Shown: positions 21,313 to 33,664, counted from the stretch's first letter. The stretch: 64,000 nt of DNA from Colias croceus (GCF_905220415.1 NC_059564.1:1872501-1936500); one strand, 5' to 3'. Program-made: numbers and translations. Notes: generated from the sequence alone by a model not told the origin.

Positions 21313-24300
21313 CTGGAAGAGAAATTAAGTGTTAATAAGCTTGATTATTTTAACGTGTGGAAAAGTGGACCGAATTCGATAACTAGTTTTTATTTATAAT
21401 ATATTGATCAGTACAATTTTGAAGCTCTATTTCAAAGGACTTTAAAATTAAAGATAAATCGCAAAGCGTTGCGTAGCGTTTTAATTAGATCACAATATGG
21501 ATAATAAAACAATAGATACTATTTATTACTATAAAACAATTACCATAATTATGTAAGTCTTGTATTGGCATTTTTTAAATTCATCATCATCATCATCATC
21601 ATCATCAGCCCATATACGTTCCCACTGCTGGGACACGGGCCTCCTATGAGGGTACAGGCCATAATCCACCACGCTGGCCAAGTGCGGGTTGGCGGATGAC
21701 ACATGTCGTCGAACTTTTTTTTTAATTCTTCGACATGTCGGTTTCCTCACGATGTTTTCCTTCACCGTTCGAGCAGTGGTGATGTTACAACATGCGCAGA
21801 TAAATTGAAAAATCAATTTATTTCCTGCGCGCTCGCCTGGTCTCGAACCACGGACTTATCGATTCGAAGTCCGAGGTCTCACCACTGAGCCACCACTGCT
21901 TTTATTTTTTAAATTAATTACGAGAAAATATGAAGAGTATTTAAATATTCATATTTTGTTAGTTCTCGACTATTTTTATTTATTTTTTATTTTATTATAT
22001 ATGTTACAGTCAAAACCCTGAACCAGTCAATAACGTTATTGACCGGTAAAATCAGTTAATAAGGATATTGACTAAGGGCGTCGGTTAATATCCTTATTAA
22101 CTGATTTTATCTGATTAAACCAGTTAATAACGTTATTGACTAAGGGCATCGGTCAATATCCTTATTAACTGATTTTAAGTCGAGACATCTAGTCAATATA
22201 GGTTTTAACCGACGTGCCCAGTCAAAACTCATAAAAAGTTAAGGACGTTAGTGAAATTATACTAGAAAATCATTTAAAAAGGTTCATAAAACTTTTTAAA
22301 GCGCAATATTAAAGACTTTTATGTTTTATTAATTAATTCGGGGTATTGTTTGTAAACTGTAACCGCGCGAGAATATGTGCCCCAAAATATTTTTGAAGAT
22401 GGCAATTGTGTTTTAATAACAACTAGGTTTCCGCCCGCAGCTTCGCCCGCGCAGTCAAAGAAAAACTGCATAGTTCCCGTTCCCGTGGGATTTCCGGGAT
22501 TGCGTTAGTTTCTGATTTGATGGAGTGACCTGCAGGTTTACTTCGAAGACTGCTACTGGATCTAATAGACGAGTAGAGCTAGGAATGCCGAGTATGGGCT
22601 CGTTTTGTTAGTTATGTCGAGACCTTACTTCCGGACTTGATGGAGTGACCTGCAGGTGTACTTCGAAGACTGCTACTGGAACTATTATACGAGTAGAGCT
22701 AGGTGTGCCGAGTTTGGGCTCGTTTTGTTAGTTATGTTGAGACCTTACCTCCAGACTTGATGGAGTGACCTGCAGGTGTACTTCGAAGACTGCTACTGGA
22801 ACTAATAGACGAGTAGAGCTAGGTGTGCTCAGTTTGGGCTCGTTTTGTTAGTTATGTCGAGACCTTACCTCCGGACTTGATGGAATGACCTGCAGGAGTA
22901 CTTCGAAGACTGCTACTGGAACTATTATACGAGTAGAGCTAGGTGTGCCGAGTTTGGGCTCGTTTTGTTAGTTACGTTGAGACCTTACCTCCAGACTTGA
23001 TGGAGTGACCTGCAGGTGTACTTCGAAGACTGCTACTGGAACTATTATACGAGTAGAGCTAGGTGTGCCGAGTTTGGGCTCGTTTTGTTAGTTATGTTGA
23101 GACCTTACCTCCGGACTTGATGGAGTGACCTGCAGGTGTACTTCGAAGACTGCTACTGGAACTAATAGACGAGTAGAGCTAGGTGTGCCGAGTTTGGGCT
23201 CGTTTTGTTAGTTATGTTGAGACCTTACCTCCGGACTTGATGGAGTGATCTGCAGGTGTACTTCGAAGACTGCAACTGGAACTAATAGACGAGTAGAGCT
23301 AGGTGTGCCGAGTTTGGGCTCGTTTTGTTAGTTACGTTGAGACCTTACCTCCGGAATTGATGGAATGACCTGCAGGCGTACTTCGAATACTGCTACTGGA
23401 ACTAGCACCTAGCTCTACTCGTCTATTAGTTCCAGTAGCAGTCTTCGAAGTACACCTGCATGTCACTCCATCAAGTACGGAGGTAAGGTCTCAACGTAAC
23501 TAACAAAACGAGCCCAAACTCGGCACACCTAGCTCTACTCGTCTATTAGTTCCAGTAGCAGTCTTCGAAGTACACCTGCAGGTCACTCCATCAAGTCAGG
23601 AGGTAAGGTCTCAACGTAACTAACAAAACGAGCCCAAACTCGGCACACCTAGCTCTACTCGTCTATTAGTTCCAGTAGCAGTCTTCGAAGTACACCTGCA
23701 GGTCACTCCATCAAGTCAGGAGGTAAGGTCTCAACGTAACTAACAAAACAAGCCCAAACTCGGCACACCTAGCTCTACTCGTCTATTAGTTCCAGTAGCA
23801 GTCTTCGAAGTACATCTGCAGGTCACTCCATCAAGTCCGGAGGTAAGGTCTCAACATAACTAACAAAACGAGCCCAAACTCGGCACACCTAGCTCTACTC
23901 GTATAATAGTTCCAGTAGCAGTCTTCGAAGTTCTCCTGCAGGTCATTCCATCAAGTCCGGAGGTAAGGTCTCGACATAACTAACAAAACGAGCTCAAACT
24001 GAGCACACCTAGCTCTACTCGTCTATTAGTTCCAGTAGCAGTCTTCGAAGTACACCTGCAGGTCACTCCATCAAGTCTGGAGGTAAGGTCTCAACATAAC
24101 TAACAAAACGAGCCCAAACTCGGCACACCTAGCTCTACTCGTATAATAGTTCCAGTAGCAGTCTTCGAAGTACACCTGCAGGTCACTCCATCAAGTCCGG
24201 AAGTAAGGTCTCGACATAACTAACAAAACGAGCCCATACTCGGCATTCCTAGCTCTACTCGTCTATTAGATCTAGTAGCAGTCTTCGAAGTAAACCTGCA

Positions 24301-27300
24301 GGTCACTCCATCAAATCAGAAACTAACGCAATCCCGGAAATCCCACGGGAACGGGAACTATGCAGTTTTTCTTTGACTGCGCGGGCGAAGCTGCGGGCGG
24401 AAACCTAGTTGTTATTAAAACACAATTGCCATCTTCAAAAATATTTTGGGGCACGTATTCTCGCGCGGTTACAGTTTACAAACAATACCCCGAATTAATT
24501 AATAAAACATAAAAGTCTTTAATATTGCGCTTTAAAAAGTTTTATGAACCTTTTTAAATGATTTTCTAGTATAATTTCACTAACGTCCTTAACTTTTTAT
24601 GAGTTTTGACTGGGCACGTCGGTTAAAACCTATATTGACTAGATGTCTCGACTTAAAATCAGTTAATAAGGATATTGACCGATGCCCTTAGTCAATAACG
24701 TTATTAACTGGTTTAATCAGATAAAATCAGTTAATAAGGATATTAACCGACGCCCTTAGTCAATATCCTTATTAACTGATTTTACCGGTCAATAACGTTA
24801 TTGACTGGTTCAGGGTTTTGACTGTAACATATACACTGACACTACCTACAACTATAGTTGTATTATCTGGTTCATCATTTTTAGATATATTAAATTCGAG
24901 AAACCATTTCAATAACAATCAATAAATTGTAAAAAAATACAAATACACATTTCAGAAACTATTTAACTTTTGTCTAATATCTACATAAATAAAGATAAAA
25001 TAACCTATATTACATACATCACAATATCACACAAGAGAAACCATGGTCGTAAACTAGTTTATAAACAACTCATAAGCCTTACTTTTACTTCAATTATTTT
25101 ACTATTGTCTAATATCTAGATAAATAAAGAACCTATATTACATACATCACAATATCACACAAGAGAAACCATGGTCGTAAACTAGTTTATTCACAACTCA
25201 AGTCTTACTTCAATTAAGAAGGGCTCAAAGTGGTAAGTTTTGGCCCAAATTAGTTTATTAATTGCTTCAGTTATGTATATAATCTTGTTAAATATTAATA
25301 AAATATCTATAGATATTAATTGATAAATTTGGGTTACATAAAACATAATCCTAGTAAATTTGGGTTACATAAAACATAATAAATGCGAAATTTTGTGAGG
25401 ATGTGTATGTGTGTGTTTGTTACTCTTTCACGCAAATACTACAAAACCGATTACAATGAAATTAAGCACACATATAGAGGTATAGAGGTAGGGTAACTTG
25501 GATTAACACATAGGATAGGTTTTATCCCGGAAATCCCACGGGAACGGGAACTATGCGGGGTTTTCTCTGAAAACGCTTGCGAAGCCGCGGGCGGAAAGCT
25601 AGTATATTATACATGCTCTAGCTACCCATTTTGGATTTGACTTATCATTTGCCGTCCTTTGGTACATACTTTCATATCATTTATATGTATCGAAATGAAA
25701 AATGTGTACAAATTCAATTTTAACGAATTGCTTTTATATTTATTATTAACCAGCTTTCCGCCCACGGCTTCGCCCGCTTTGTCTAAAACCTAATAAATTA
25801 ATTATATACTACAACCTGCCTCTTGAACTGCCTCTATCTAGTTAACAAAACTGCATCAAAATCCGTTGTGTAGTTTTAAAGATTTAAGTAAACATAGGGA
25901 CATAGGCATATAGGGACAGAGAAAGCGACTTTGTTTTATACTATGTAGTGAAGCCGGCCCTGTATACTCCCGGGGCTATTCTACATGGCCTTTGAATCGA
26001 AATTGTTATTGAATTTACCAATTTTGAAACTTTAATTAAACTACATAGTTAAAATCACTCGATTGAGGTATTTTGACTATGAATTTATATTATATACAAA
26101 TTTTTATCCAGTTAACTACATAGAAAATAGTAATATTATTATTGAATTTCAGGATGTTGAAATACTAATGAAACTACATTATTATTTACTAGACTAGATT
26201 TCCGCCCGCGGCTTCGCCCGCGTTTGCAAAGGAAAACCCGCATAGTTCCCGTTCCCGTGGGATTTGCGGGATAAAAACTATCCTATGTGTTAATCCAAGT
26301 TACCCTCTATATGTGTGCTAAATTTCATTGTAATCGGTTCAGTAGTTTTTACGTGAAAGAGTAACAAACATCCATACATCCATACTTACCATATAATAAT
26401 TTGGCCTGAATTTAACATGGTTTTTGTATACCCATACCTACTTTACGAGTAAAACTGCGTGTTGAAGCTAATAAGATTTTAATGATTATCCAATTTTATA
26501 AATAATCCTACTGATGTTATAAATGGTTTGTATGTTTGTTTATTTGTTTGTTACGCAAAAAATGCTTAATCGATTTTAATGAAATTTAGCACACACATAG
26601 AGTCAAGAGTGTTACTTGGATCAACACTTATGATTGTTAACATGAAAGTCTCACGGGGACGGGGACTATGCGGGTTATTATTTGAAAACGCGTGCGAAGC
26701 TGCAGGCGGAAAGCTAGTATCATATAAATCGAGACTCACACCAAAAATATTTTAGACAAATAAAATTCAAATCCGTCGTTTACATTTCTATAAATTATTT
26801 GTAGAAGAAAAGCTTTCTACATCTAGAAATATCTTGAATAAATTTCACAGCCCATTTAACTTTACGAGCTAACTTCAAATAGGACACCTACGCAAAACCT
26901 TTTGTAAGAAATAAAATACAGACTATTGTATCAATAGAACTAACGAAAAAAAACATAAAATAACTATGGCACAAATCAGCTTTATTGCATACTAGCTTTC
27001 CGCCTGCGGCTTCGCCCGCGTTTTCAAAGAAAAACCCGCATAGTTCCCGTTCCCGTGGGATTTCCGGGATAAAACCTAGCCTATGTTACTCGTGGATAAT
27101 GTAGCTTTCGAATGGTGAAACAATTTTTAAAATCGGTCCAGTAGTTTATGAGCCTATTCGTTACAATCAAATAAACAAACAAAGTTTTCCTTTTTATAAT
27201 ATTACTGTAGATATATCAATTTCTTCCAATCTAATAATGAAAAAATAAAAATCATTATTGTGACTCTACATAATTTGAGTCGAGTTAGAATGCTCAGTAT

Positions 27301-27641
27301 TTACTGTGCATTTTTATATATTATGTATGTATTCTATTTTAGAAATTTGTCTTTATATTAAAGAAGTTGTGTTACGCTCAAAACCGAAAATACTCATTGA
27401 ACTAATAAATAGTCTTTATGTAGTTTAAAATACTAAAAAACTGATACTATTATATTGTCACCAGTCACATTGCGTGTTATAATTAATAGTTCACAACATT
27501 GTATGATTACAAATTTCACATCGTGGATTCAAAAATTGACACAGCGTTAGTTCATGATAAAATTTAATAAAAAATTTTGTTACTCACTTGAATAAAAACA
27601 ATCAAAACTAATAATAAAACACACACACTAATCGCTTTCAT
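21166..27641 (-). CDS. Small secreted Gly/Tyr- and Pro-rich peptide (2 exons)
   Basis: On the - strand 27641-27588 codes MKAISVCVLLLVLIVFIQ and ends at the donor GTGAGT. 21312-21166 continues in phase 0 after the acceptor TCTTCCAG. The joined frame is 66 residues: an 18-residue signal peptide, then TTTAHWYGGYGYGRPRGFGF, a Gly/Tyr-rich part, and a tail with PFPPPLPYFYPPPPPFLIG. There are no cysteines in the mature part. The family is not recognised; Gly/Tyr-rich cuticle components, eggshell proteins and antimicrobial peptides share this look. A TATA box and arthropod initiator sit at the right distance upstream. The 6.3-kb intron holds a giant inverted repeat, a SINE and several Helitrons. Confidence 0.75.
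21581..21900 (-). mobile_element. tRNA-derived SINE, full length
   Basis: Reverse copy of the element at 63610: tRNA-like head with A box and B box at the right end and a (GAT)n tail at the left. It lies in the intron of the Gly/Pro-rich peptide gene. Confidence 0.85.
22513..23404. repeat. 120-bp tandem array, left arm
   Basis: Seven full units and one partial unit of exactly 120 bp (core GATGGAGTGACCTGCAGG and ACGAGTAGAGCTAGG). Two unit variants (TAATAGAC and TATTATAC) alternate. Confidence 0.9.
23427..24317. repeat. 120-bp tandem array, right arm
   Basis: Reverse complement of the left array. Counted from the outside, units 1-4 show the same variant order as the left arm; unit 5 differs. 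Confidence 0.9.
24960..25222. repeat. Tandem duplication of about 135 bp
   Basis: 24972 onward and 25107 onward share TATTACATACATCACAATAT and the following GAGAAACCATGGTCG with few changes. Simple two-copy duplication. Confidence 0.8.
25375..25602 (+). mobile_element. Helitron family A
   Basis: Carries ATAATAAATGCGAAATTTTG near the start and GAAGCCGCGGGCGG with CTAG|T at 25599-25603. The 5' end is disturbed by a 30-bp duplication. Confidence 0.7.
25751..25951 (-). mobile_element. Helitron family C
   Basis: Reverse copy. The CTAG end is mutated to CCAG, the hairpin is present, and the 5' end is CTATGTAGTGA. Confidence 0.65.
26194..26390 (-). mobile_element. Helitron family A
   Basis: CTAG at 26194, hairpin CCGCCCGCGGCTTCGCCCGC, and the GTGGGATTTGCGGGATAAAA body. 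Confidence 0.75.
26503..26717 (+). mobile_element. Helitron family A
   Basis: TACTGATGTTATAAATGG near the start and GCGGAAAG followed by CTAG|T at the end. Confidence 0.7.
26992..27208 (-). mobile_element. Helitron family A
   Basis: CTAG at 26992, hairpin and GGATTTCCGGGATAAAACC body. Ends near TTATAATATTACTGTAGA. Confidence 0.75.
27588..27641 (-). CDS. Exon 1 of the Gly/Pro-rich peptide gene (signal peptide)
   Basis: ATG at 27641-27639 is the first ATG after the predicted transcription start. Eighteen codons give a very hydrophobic leader, and the donor is CAA|GTGAGT. Confidence 0.75.
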
Positions 27642-27704
27642 TTTTACTTCTTATAATAAAAAAAAGCTCTAAAACTGTGTGAAATAAAGAATCTTAGTGA
27701 TGTG

Positions 27705-27733
27705 ACTGAAAATATCGATGTTACATTTATATA
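27705..27733 (-). promoter_or_regulatory. Core promoter of the Gly/Pro-rich peptide gene
   Basis: On the - strand TATATAAA (27733-27726) is followed 26 nt later by the arthropod initiator TCAGT (27709-27705, start A at 27707). The ATG is 66 nt downstream. The spacing is the classical one. Confidence 0.65.
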
Positions 27734-27994
27734 CAAACTTCTAAATTTATAGTTCAAACAATTACATAAAACTTTATTATTTCCATGAAATAGAGTTCAA
27801 AATAGATCAAAAATTGAAATGAACACTTAGCACCTTTTGAATATAAGATAGTTTTTAGCATTAGAGTGATAATTAAAGGACATAGAACCAGAAAATAATT
27901 TGCGTTTTAATATTGATTATTTTTTGTTTCCTATGAAATATCTTGCAAACAAATTCTAATGAGTAATCATTAGAATTTGTTGTGTTTAAGATGT

Positions 27995-28118
27995 TAGATA
28001 GCCTATTTAGTATTTATCAAGGAAGGCTATAGCCTATAGGCTACGTGCCTATGTAATATTATCACGCTAAGACCAACAGGAGCCGAGCCACGCGGCTGAA
28101 ACCGCGGGGCGCAGCTTG
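27995..28118 (+). mobile_element. Helitron family B, 5'-truncated
   Basis: GTTAGATAGCCTATTTAG through CCGCGGGGCGCAGCTTG. CTAG is mutated to CTTG. Confidence 0.6.
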
Positions 28119-28337
28119 TTTTAAATAAACTTGCCATCATTATACTTTAGCCACATAATACTTAAAAGTAACTAACGCTACTTTAGCGTCCACTCCAACA
28201 CTATTTATTTGTAATAACTACTGAACTAAAATTATGGTCATATTTTAAATTATTTTTTTATTGACAATATTATGTATGAATGTATGTAAGAATTTCAATA
28301 TTATTTGACATGTTTAGTAGAAAAATCTCAAACTTAA

Positions 28338-28474
28338 ACTTCGGAACTACTGGTCCGAATTGAAAAATTATTTCGGTGTTAGATAGCCAATTTATCGAGG
28401 AAGGCTATATTATATCATCACGCTAAGACCAACAGAAGCGGAGCCACGAGGGTGAAACCGCGGGACACAGCTAG
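28338..28474 (+). mobile_element. Helitron family B, 5'-truncated
   Basis: CGGAACTACTGGTCCGAATT through the CTAG|T end at 28471-28475. Confidence 0.65.
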
Positions 28475-28724
28475 TACATAGATATTTCTTATGTATATTA
28501 TGAATCGATATACTGCAAAATGGGGAATCCCCTACTTAAATATAACTCAGAACAAAAGTCACCTTGTAGATGACAGAGTCAAGGCAGATCGTGGGGATTT
28601 CCTTTGTGAAATAAAATTAGATACTTCGTAATAATTCAATAAGAAATCAGATTATACAGTGATTCACAATCAATACTGATAATATAAATAAAAGTCTGTC
28701 TGTCTTTTACGTTTTCAGCACCTA

Positions 28725-28894
28725 TCTATACTTAATATTATAAAACTGAAGAGTTTGTTTGTTTGAACGCGCTAATCTCAGGAACTACTGGTCCTATTTG
28801 AAAAATTATTTCGCTGTTAGATAGCCCATTTATAGAGGAAGGCTATAGGCTATAATATGTATATCATCACCGTGAAACCGCGGAGCACAGCTAT
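28725..28894 (+). mobile_element. Helitron family B
   Basis: Starts TCTATACTTAATATTATAAA. Internally shortened, and the end is mutated from CTAG to CTAT. Confidence 0.65.
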
Positions 28895-28995
28895 TTTCAA
28901 ATAAAGTTTTACATTGGAATAAAACATACAATATTATATACCATAATACCTATGAATATACGTATAACCATAAAACGGTTATTATAAAGTACCTA

Positions 28996-29071
28996 CTAGC
29001 GGTCCGCCCTGGCTTCGATAACAAACAAACAAGATCTTGTACAAACTATCGCATTATATTATAGAAGGATA
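28996..29071 (-). mobile_element. Short Helitron remnant
   Basis: CTAGCGGTCCGCCCTGGCTT (a Helitron 3' end) sits only about 75 bp from TATATTATAGAAGGA, a Helitron 5' end, so nearly all of the body is deleted. Confidence 0.5.
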
Positions 29072-29199
29072 TTGAGAATATTCCATTTCCCCGAAATACT
29101 ATACAAAGGAATCTAGAAATTTCCAGATCTAGTTTGACCTGTAACCTATATGAAGGTAGCCGGGCGAGCTGAATCGACCCATTGCAACATTGCAGATGC

Positions 29200-29367
29200 G
29201 CTCTTGATACTATAGTGATGTGTATTATCGATAAAATAAACTATCGACGGCTATTATTTTTTTAATTTTGTGATTATTTTATATGGGAATTATTTATTAT
29301 TTAATAGCGACTCGTTGTGCTCTTGATACTATAGTGATGTGTGATATCGATAAAATAAACTATCGAC
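29200..29367. repeat. Two 49-bp direct repeats
   Basis: 29200-29248 and 29319-29367 share CTCTTGATACTATAGTGATG and GATAAAATAAACTATCGAC, offset by 119 bp. The segment between is AT-rich. Confidence 0.75.
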
Positions 29368-29419
29368 TACTGTTTTATTAAGTTGGCGTTTGTTTAGTTC
29401 TCACTGGGCATCAAACCCG

Positions 29420-30660
29420 GCTATATTCTACGCTAACGACTTAACTACAGTACGAAGAAGTCGATCGAACGTAGAATCTAGTAGTAGTATGTATGAAAAG
29501 CTTTTCAACAACTTACTTGAAGTACAGAACTTCGATATAGTTATGTGACTTGAAGTACCTACTTAAGTTAGTAAATGTCATGTGTACTACAATTAACCTT
29601 GATCTAGATTCTAGAAGTAAAAAATTCAAGTTTCAAGTTCAGTTCATTACTGTTTTCATTACAATCCTTAATAAAATATTCGTGACATTTTTTTTAATTT
29701 AATAATTATATTAAGTATTAAAATATAGCAATTAGCAAGGCATTAGGCAAATGCTTACCTAGATTGTAGTTAAAACAAAAACTATTTTGTACTTAGTGCC
29801 GATCGTAGTTGTCCGTATGACATTTTCTTGATTCTTTTCTTTAAATTATGTACTGTAAATACATACAAATGTTATAATATTGATATATTTATTTCACCAT
29901 GATTACCAATTTACAAATGTTTGACATTGGTTTAAATTAAAGAGATAGATAATTGCCGAATTTTAAAATAAGATTAATTTTGATACTTAGTCTTAATTAA
30001 TAGTTCTTTATTAGTTATGTTTTTGGGTGTGGTGGTATAATATAAGTATTTATTTATCGACAATCGATAAACGAATTTCGCCATCCCTAGACATCCTGTT
30101 TCCCGTTTACGTCACTATCGTACTTGACCTATGATATCTAAACCAAGCTAATCAGGACACTGCATTCGAAACACGACCATATTGCCTTGAAATAGAGTCT
30201 TGTTTACGTAAAACAATGTTAGATCTAAAATAAACGGGAGACACGCTTTTATCAAGTTGGAAATGTCTTTCCCAACATAAGAACTATTTAAATACGTATA
30301 GTTTCATCTTTATTACGCCTTAAAGACTAGCGCAAAGTGGAAGATATTAGAAGAGCGTCCAAAGAAACTCATTTGAAGTAATTTGAAACGCCTGACAAAA
30401 TGTGTTAGCAAAGTTTGTGAAACGAATATCGTATTTTATTTGTGCTAGGAGATATAAATGTTGAAGACGTTTCATTGTAGCCTCAAGGGAGGATATATTA
30501 CATTTCCTTCAAATCATAACCGATATTTTATCTCCGAATATAATATTGGAATTCGATATTTTGTCAAAGGGTACAAAAATTTCAATCGTGGTATACTTAG
30601 GTAAGTATTGCTTTTATTTGTAGATAAGTTAAGATTTTCTTTTACTTGTAGATATAGTAA
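29420..30660. other. Intergenic DNA, nothing recognised
   Basis: AT-rich, without a supported gene or repeat. Confidence 0.4.
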
Positions 30661-30667
30661 TTAATCC

Positions 30668-30955
30668 TTCCTTGCCGTCCAGCAAGGTGTAAGAACTGTG
30701 TCTGGCCGTAACGCCCCCTTGGTGCGCTCGGTAAAATTGGTAAACGACTTGCTCGCTCTGCTACCCGAGACAGATTTATTTAATACGTCCTTAAATACGT
30801 ATAAATCGAATGTTTTTAAATTCTTAAGTCGATAATTAATGAAAATTGTAAACTTATCCTATTTTAATATTTTATTTTAAACTAAACATGTAATGCTTTG
30901 GGTTTTACACCTGTTAATTACTTGTTGTTATGAAATAAATAAATAAATAAATTAG
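30668..30955 (+). mobile_element. 5'-truncated jockey-type LINE (ORF2 C-terminus and 3' UTR)
   Basis: The frame 30668-30835 reads GVRTVSGRNAPLVRSVKLVN through FKFLSR and a stop, which resembles the last residues of jockey-clade ORF2. A 120-bp 3' UTR and (AATA)n tail follow. Only the last tenth or less of the element is present, as is usual for LINE insertions. Confidence 0.65.
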
Positions 30956-31057
30956 TGTTATGAACAGTATAGTTTTAAAATAAATATAAGAAGAAGGTTA
31001 TATTCGTTTATACAATATAAATAATAATTTGAACTTTAGTTTCGGACGGTAAAGTAC

Positions 31058-31227
31058 GTTGAGAAAGAAAGTTTGTGAGGATAGATGGATGGATGTTTGT
31101 TACTTTTTCACGCAAATACTACTGAACCGATTACAATGAAATTTGGTATGTAGATAGCTGAAGACCCAGAATAAACCCACAGGAATGGAAACTATGTGGG
31201 TTGTGTTTTGAAAACGTGGTCGAAATA
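31058..31227 (+). mobile_element. Degenerate Helitron family A
   Basis: GAAAGTTTGTGAGGATAG, ACTGAACCGATTACAATGAA and AACTATGTGGGTT match family A. The terminal hairpin and CTAG are lost. Confidence 0.45.
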
Positions 31228-31706
31228 ATTTAGAAAAATAGTGCAATATGGTTTCAGCACTTCTTTCTAAAAAATAAATGAAAAGCCATAAATAGATTCG
31301 CACTTTATAATATAGATTCAGATAATCCAATTCCACTTTTGCCCTCAAAATCAAAGCGACCGTCAAACAATGATAAATAACCTATAATTATTTTAAATTA
31401 AACGTCCAAAAGCTGAATTGAGTTATGGGTCTGCATTTTGGCAAGGTTCAATGACCGAAACAGGTTTTAGGACGAAAATTAAAAAGGTTGATACTAAGAA
31501 ATCACAGAACAGTAAAAACTAAGTCATTGGAGTTCTTTTCTTATGAAAGCATTGAAAAGATATTGAGTTCCAAATTTGTTTTCTCTTATATAAAGAACAA
31601 AAAACTATGCTAAGTGTTGATCATCTATAAATATAATAATAGTTAATGTAACTTAGCTCTTTAAATTTCGTAGTGCTGAATTCAAATATGTAATAGAGAA
31701 GATCTA

Positions 31707-31909
31707 TCCATACTAATATTATAAATGCGAAAGTAACTCTGTCTGTCTGTTACTCAATCACGCCTTAACTACTGAACCAATTTGCATGAAATTTGGTATA
31801 GAGATATTTTGATACCCGTGAAAGGACATAGGATAGGTTTTATCCCGGAAATCCTACGGGAACGGGTTTTTCTTTGAAAACGCGGGCGAAGCCGCGGGCG
31901 GAAAGCTAG
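31707..31909 (+). mobile_element. Non-autonomous Helitron, family A (complete)
   Basis: TCCATACTAATATTATAAAT start, GAAGCCGCGGGCGG hairpin, CTAG|T end. Confidence 0.8.
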
Positions 31910-33454
31910 TAATTCTATAATATGATATAACAAAATAAGTATTCAAATTTTGCAGCAAAAAGCAAATATTTTATATATATATAAATTTTTCCTGGCCATT
32001 GCTTTTGCCACAACTTGCAAAGTTGCAAATACCTTGCAATCCTATGCTGTTAAATAATTATTTATTGAATTAATTTAAATAATTCAAAATTATGTTCTAT
32101 TCTCTACATTGTATAAAACAATCCGCCAAATTCGGCGTTCCATTATCTTCCAGAAACTTCTTGAAAATTCCATCAACGGAAAATACCAAAGGAGCAAACA
32201 ACACGTAGTGTGTAATATAAAATTGAAAACAAAGCTCAACAAATTTCCCGTTGTTACCGTATCGGAAAGCGTCGTTTGGAGCTCAAAAATAAATAAATCC
32301 TTCTATCTATTTCTGATAGATGTGAATAGGGCTGCCACTAGCAAGTTTTCGAAATTAATCTTGTTTCGTGTTATGAGACAAGTTTAAAATAATACACCCA
32401 AGAGAGAAATAGTGCAATGATTACTAACCTCTTTTTAACAAGAAAAATATTTATTTAACTCATAGACTTAGAATAAGATGTAAATTTTCTATTATTCTAT
32501 GACTATAAGTGACTTACAAGTCTGATTCAACATTTCTATCTCATGGAACAGTAAGTATTAGAAAACCAATAATGAACGCGAGATTTAATATACCATACTT
32601 TATTATTATATGTATAATTTTGGCTCCTGAAACACAGTATTTTACTAATTCAGGAGACTATGGATTCATATAATTATACGATAAAAAAAATAACAAAAAG
32701 ACTTTACTTGAAGTTGACAACCCTATTTACTTTCACGGGCCCGGGCGCTATGAAAGCGATAACTCAAGAATAGAATATCGAATACATTGTGTGGACTTGT
32801 TATTGTTAATATTGTTCCGACATGCTAGGGCTGCCAAATTGTATTTTCAAAATATTAATATTGTATGATTTATAATAAATTACTTAGGATGAATTATATT
32901 TTTATATTCAGTCGACAACTGAGACTGTACGTTTAAACCCGTACACATATATGCGTGAATCTTCAATCTTTTTGTGTTTCTTTTTTTTATCTGGATGTAT
33001 TTGTATAAACGAAAATATTCATTTAAATATATAGGTACATGATGCATCTTAATTAATTGTGTTTGCTAGTTTTCTCTTTTCGTTTTTAAACAAATATTGT
33101 TTTAAAAGATTGAAGTATAACGTACCTATGCCGTTATAATATTATGTATTCATAATTCATATTATTCAAATATGATTGCTATCTCTATGTACAATGTAAG
33201 TCTTTGTGTACTCTAAATTAATAAAAAAAGTAATATGTACCACAAAATACGTACCTAATACCTAGTAGCGGTACGCTTTTTACTTATTTAGAAATGCAAT
33301 TATTATCATAGATTTTAGCTTCACCAATTTCTTTTATAATATTTGTAGAGAAATGGACAAACTAACGAAAAAATCTGATTGATTTGTATGATATGTGCAG
33401 TGAAATGTAGGACCTAGGTACCATATTCGTCAAAATGTTTTTATAATATATCTA
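31910..33454. other. Intergenic DNA, nothing recognised
   Basis: AT-rich. The 92-codon frame at 32109-32387 has no recognisable motif and I do not call it. Confidence 0.4.
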
Positions 33455-33664
33455 CTAGCTGTGCTCCGCGGTTTTACCCACAGTGCTCCGTTCCTATTGG
33501 TCTAAGCGTGATGATAATATAAATAATATAGCCTAAAGCATTCCTCGATAAATGGGCTATCTAACAACGAAATAATTTATCAAATCGGACCAGTAGTTCC
33601 TGAGATTAGCGCGTTCGAACAAACAAACAAACTCTTCAGCTTTATAATAAAATTTTAGTATAGA
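33455..33664 (-). mobile_element. Non-autonomous Helitron, family B (complete)
   Basis: CTAG at 33455, hairpin remnant TGCTCCGCGG, the family body and 5' end TATAGA. Confidence 0.75.

Larger units (their letters stand above)
21998..24833. mobile_element. Giant foldback element with two 1.4-kb arms
   Basis: Arm 21998-23404 is the reverse complement of 23427-24833 with no net length change; the loop is 22 nt. Ends are TGTTACAGTC and GACTGTAACA flanked by TATA on both sides. Each arm holds, from outside in, short palindromic repeats (AATAACGTTATT, GTTAATAAGGATATTGAC), a partial Helitron A, and about 7.5 copies of a 120-bp tandem unit. Variant units are mirrored in order in the outer half. No coding frame. 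Pairing is almost perfect outside and weaker near the loop. Confidence 0.85.

Noticed and set aside
21157..21399. 80-codon + strand frame over the Gly/Pro-rich exon
   Set aside because: Antisense to a better supported exon with splice sites, signal peptide and promoter.
22512..24317. CRISPR-like repeats
   Set aside because: The 120-bp units are contiguous without spacers and form an inverted pair in a eukaryotic genome.
32109..32387. 92-codon open frame
   Set aside because: No motif, no splice or promoter context and no repeat relation; not supportable as a gene.
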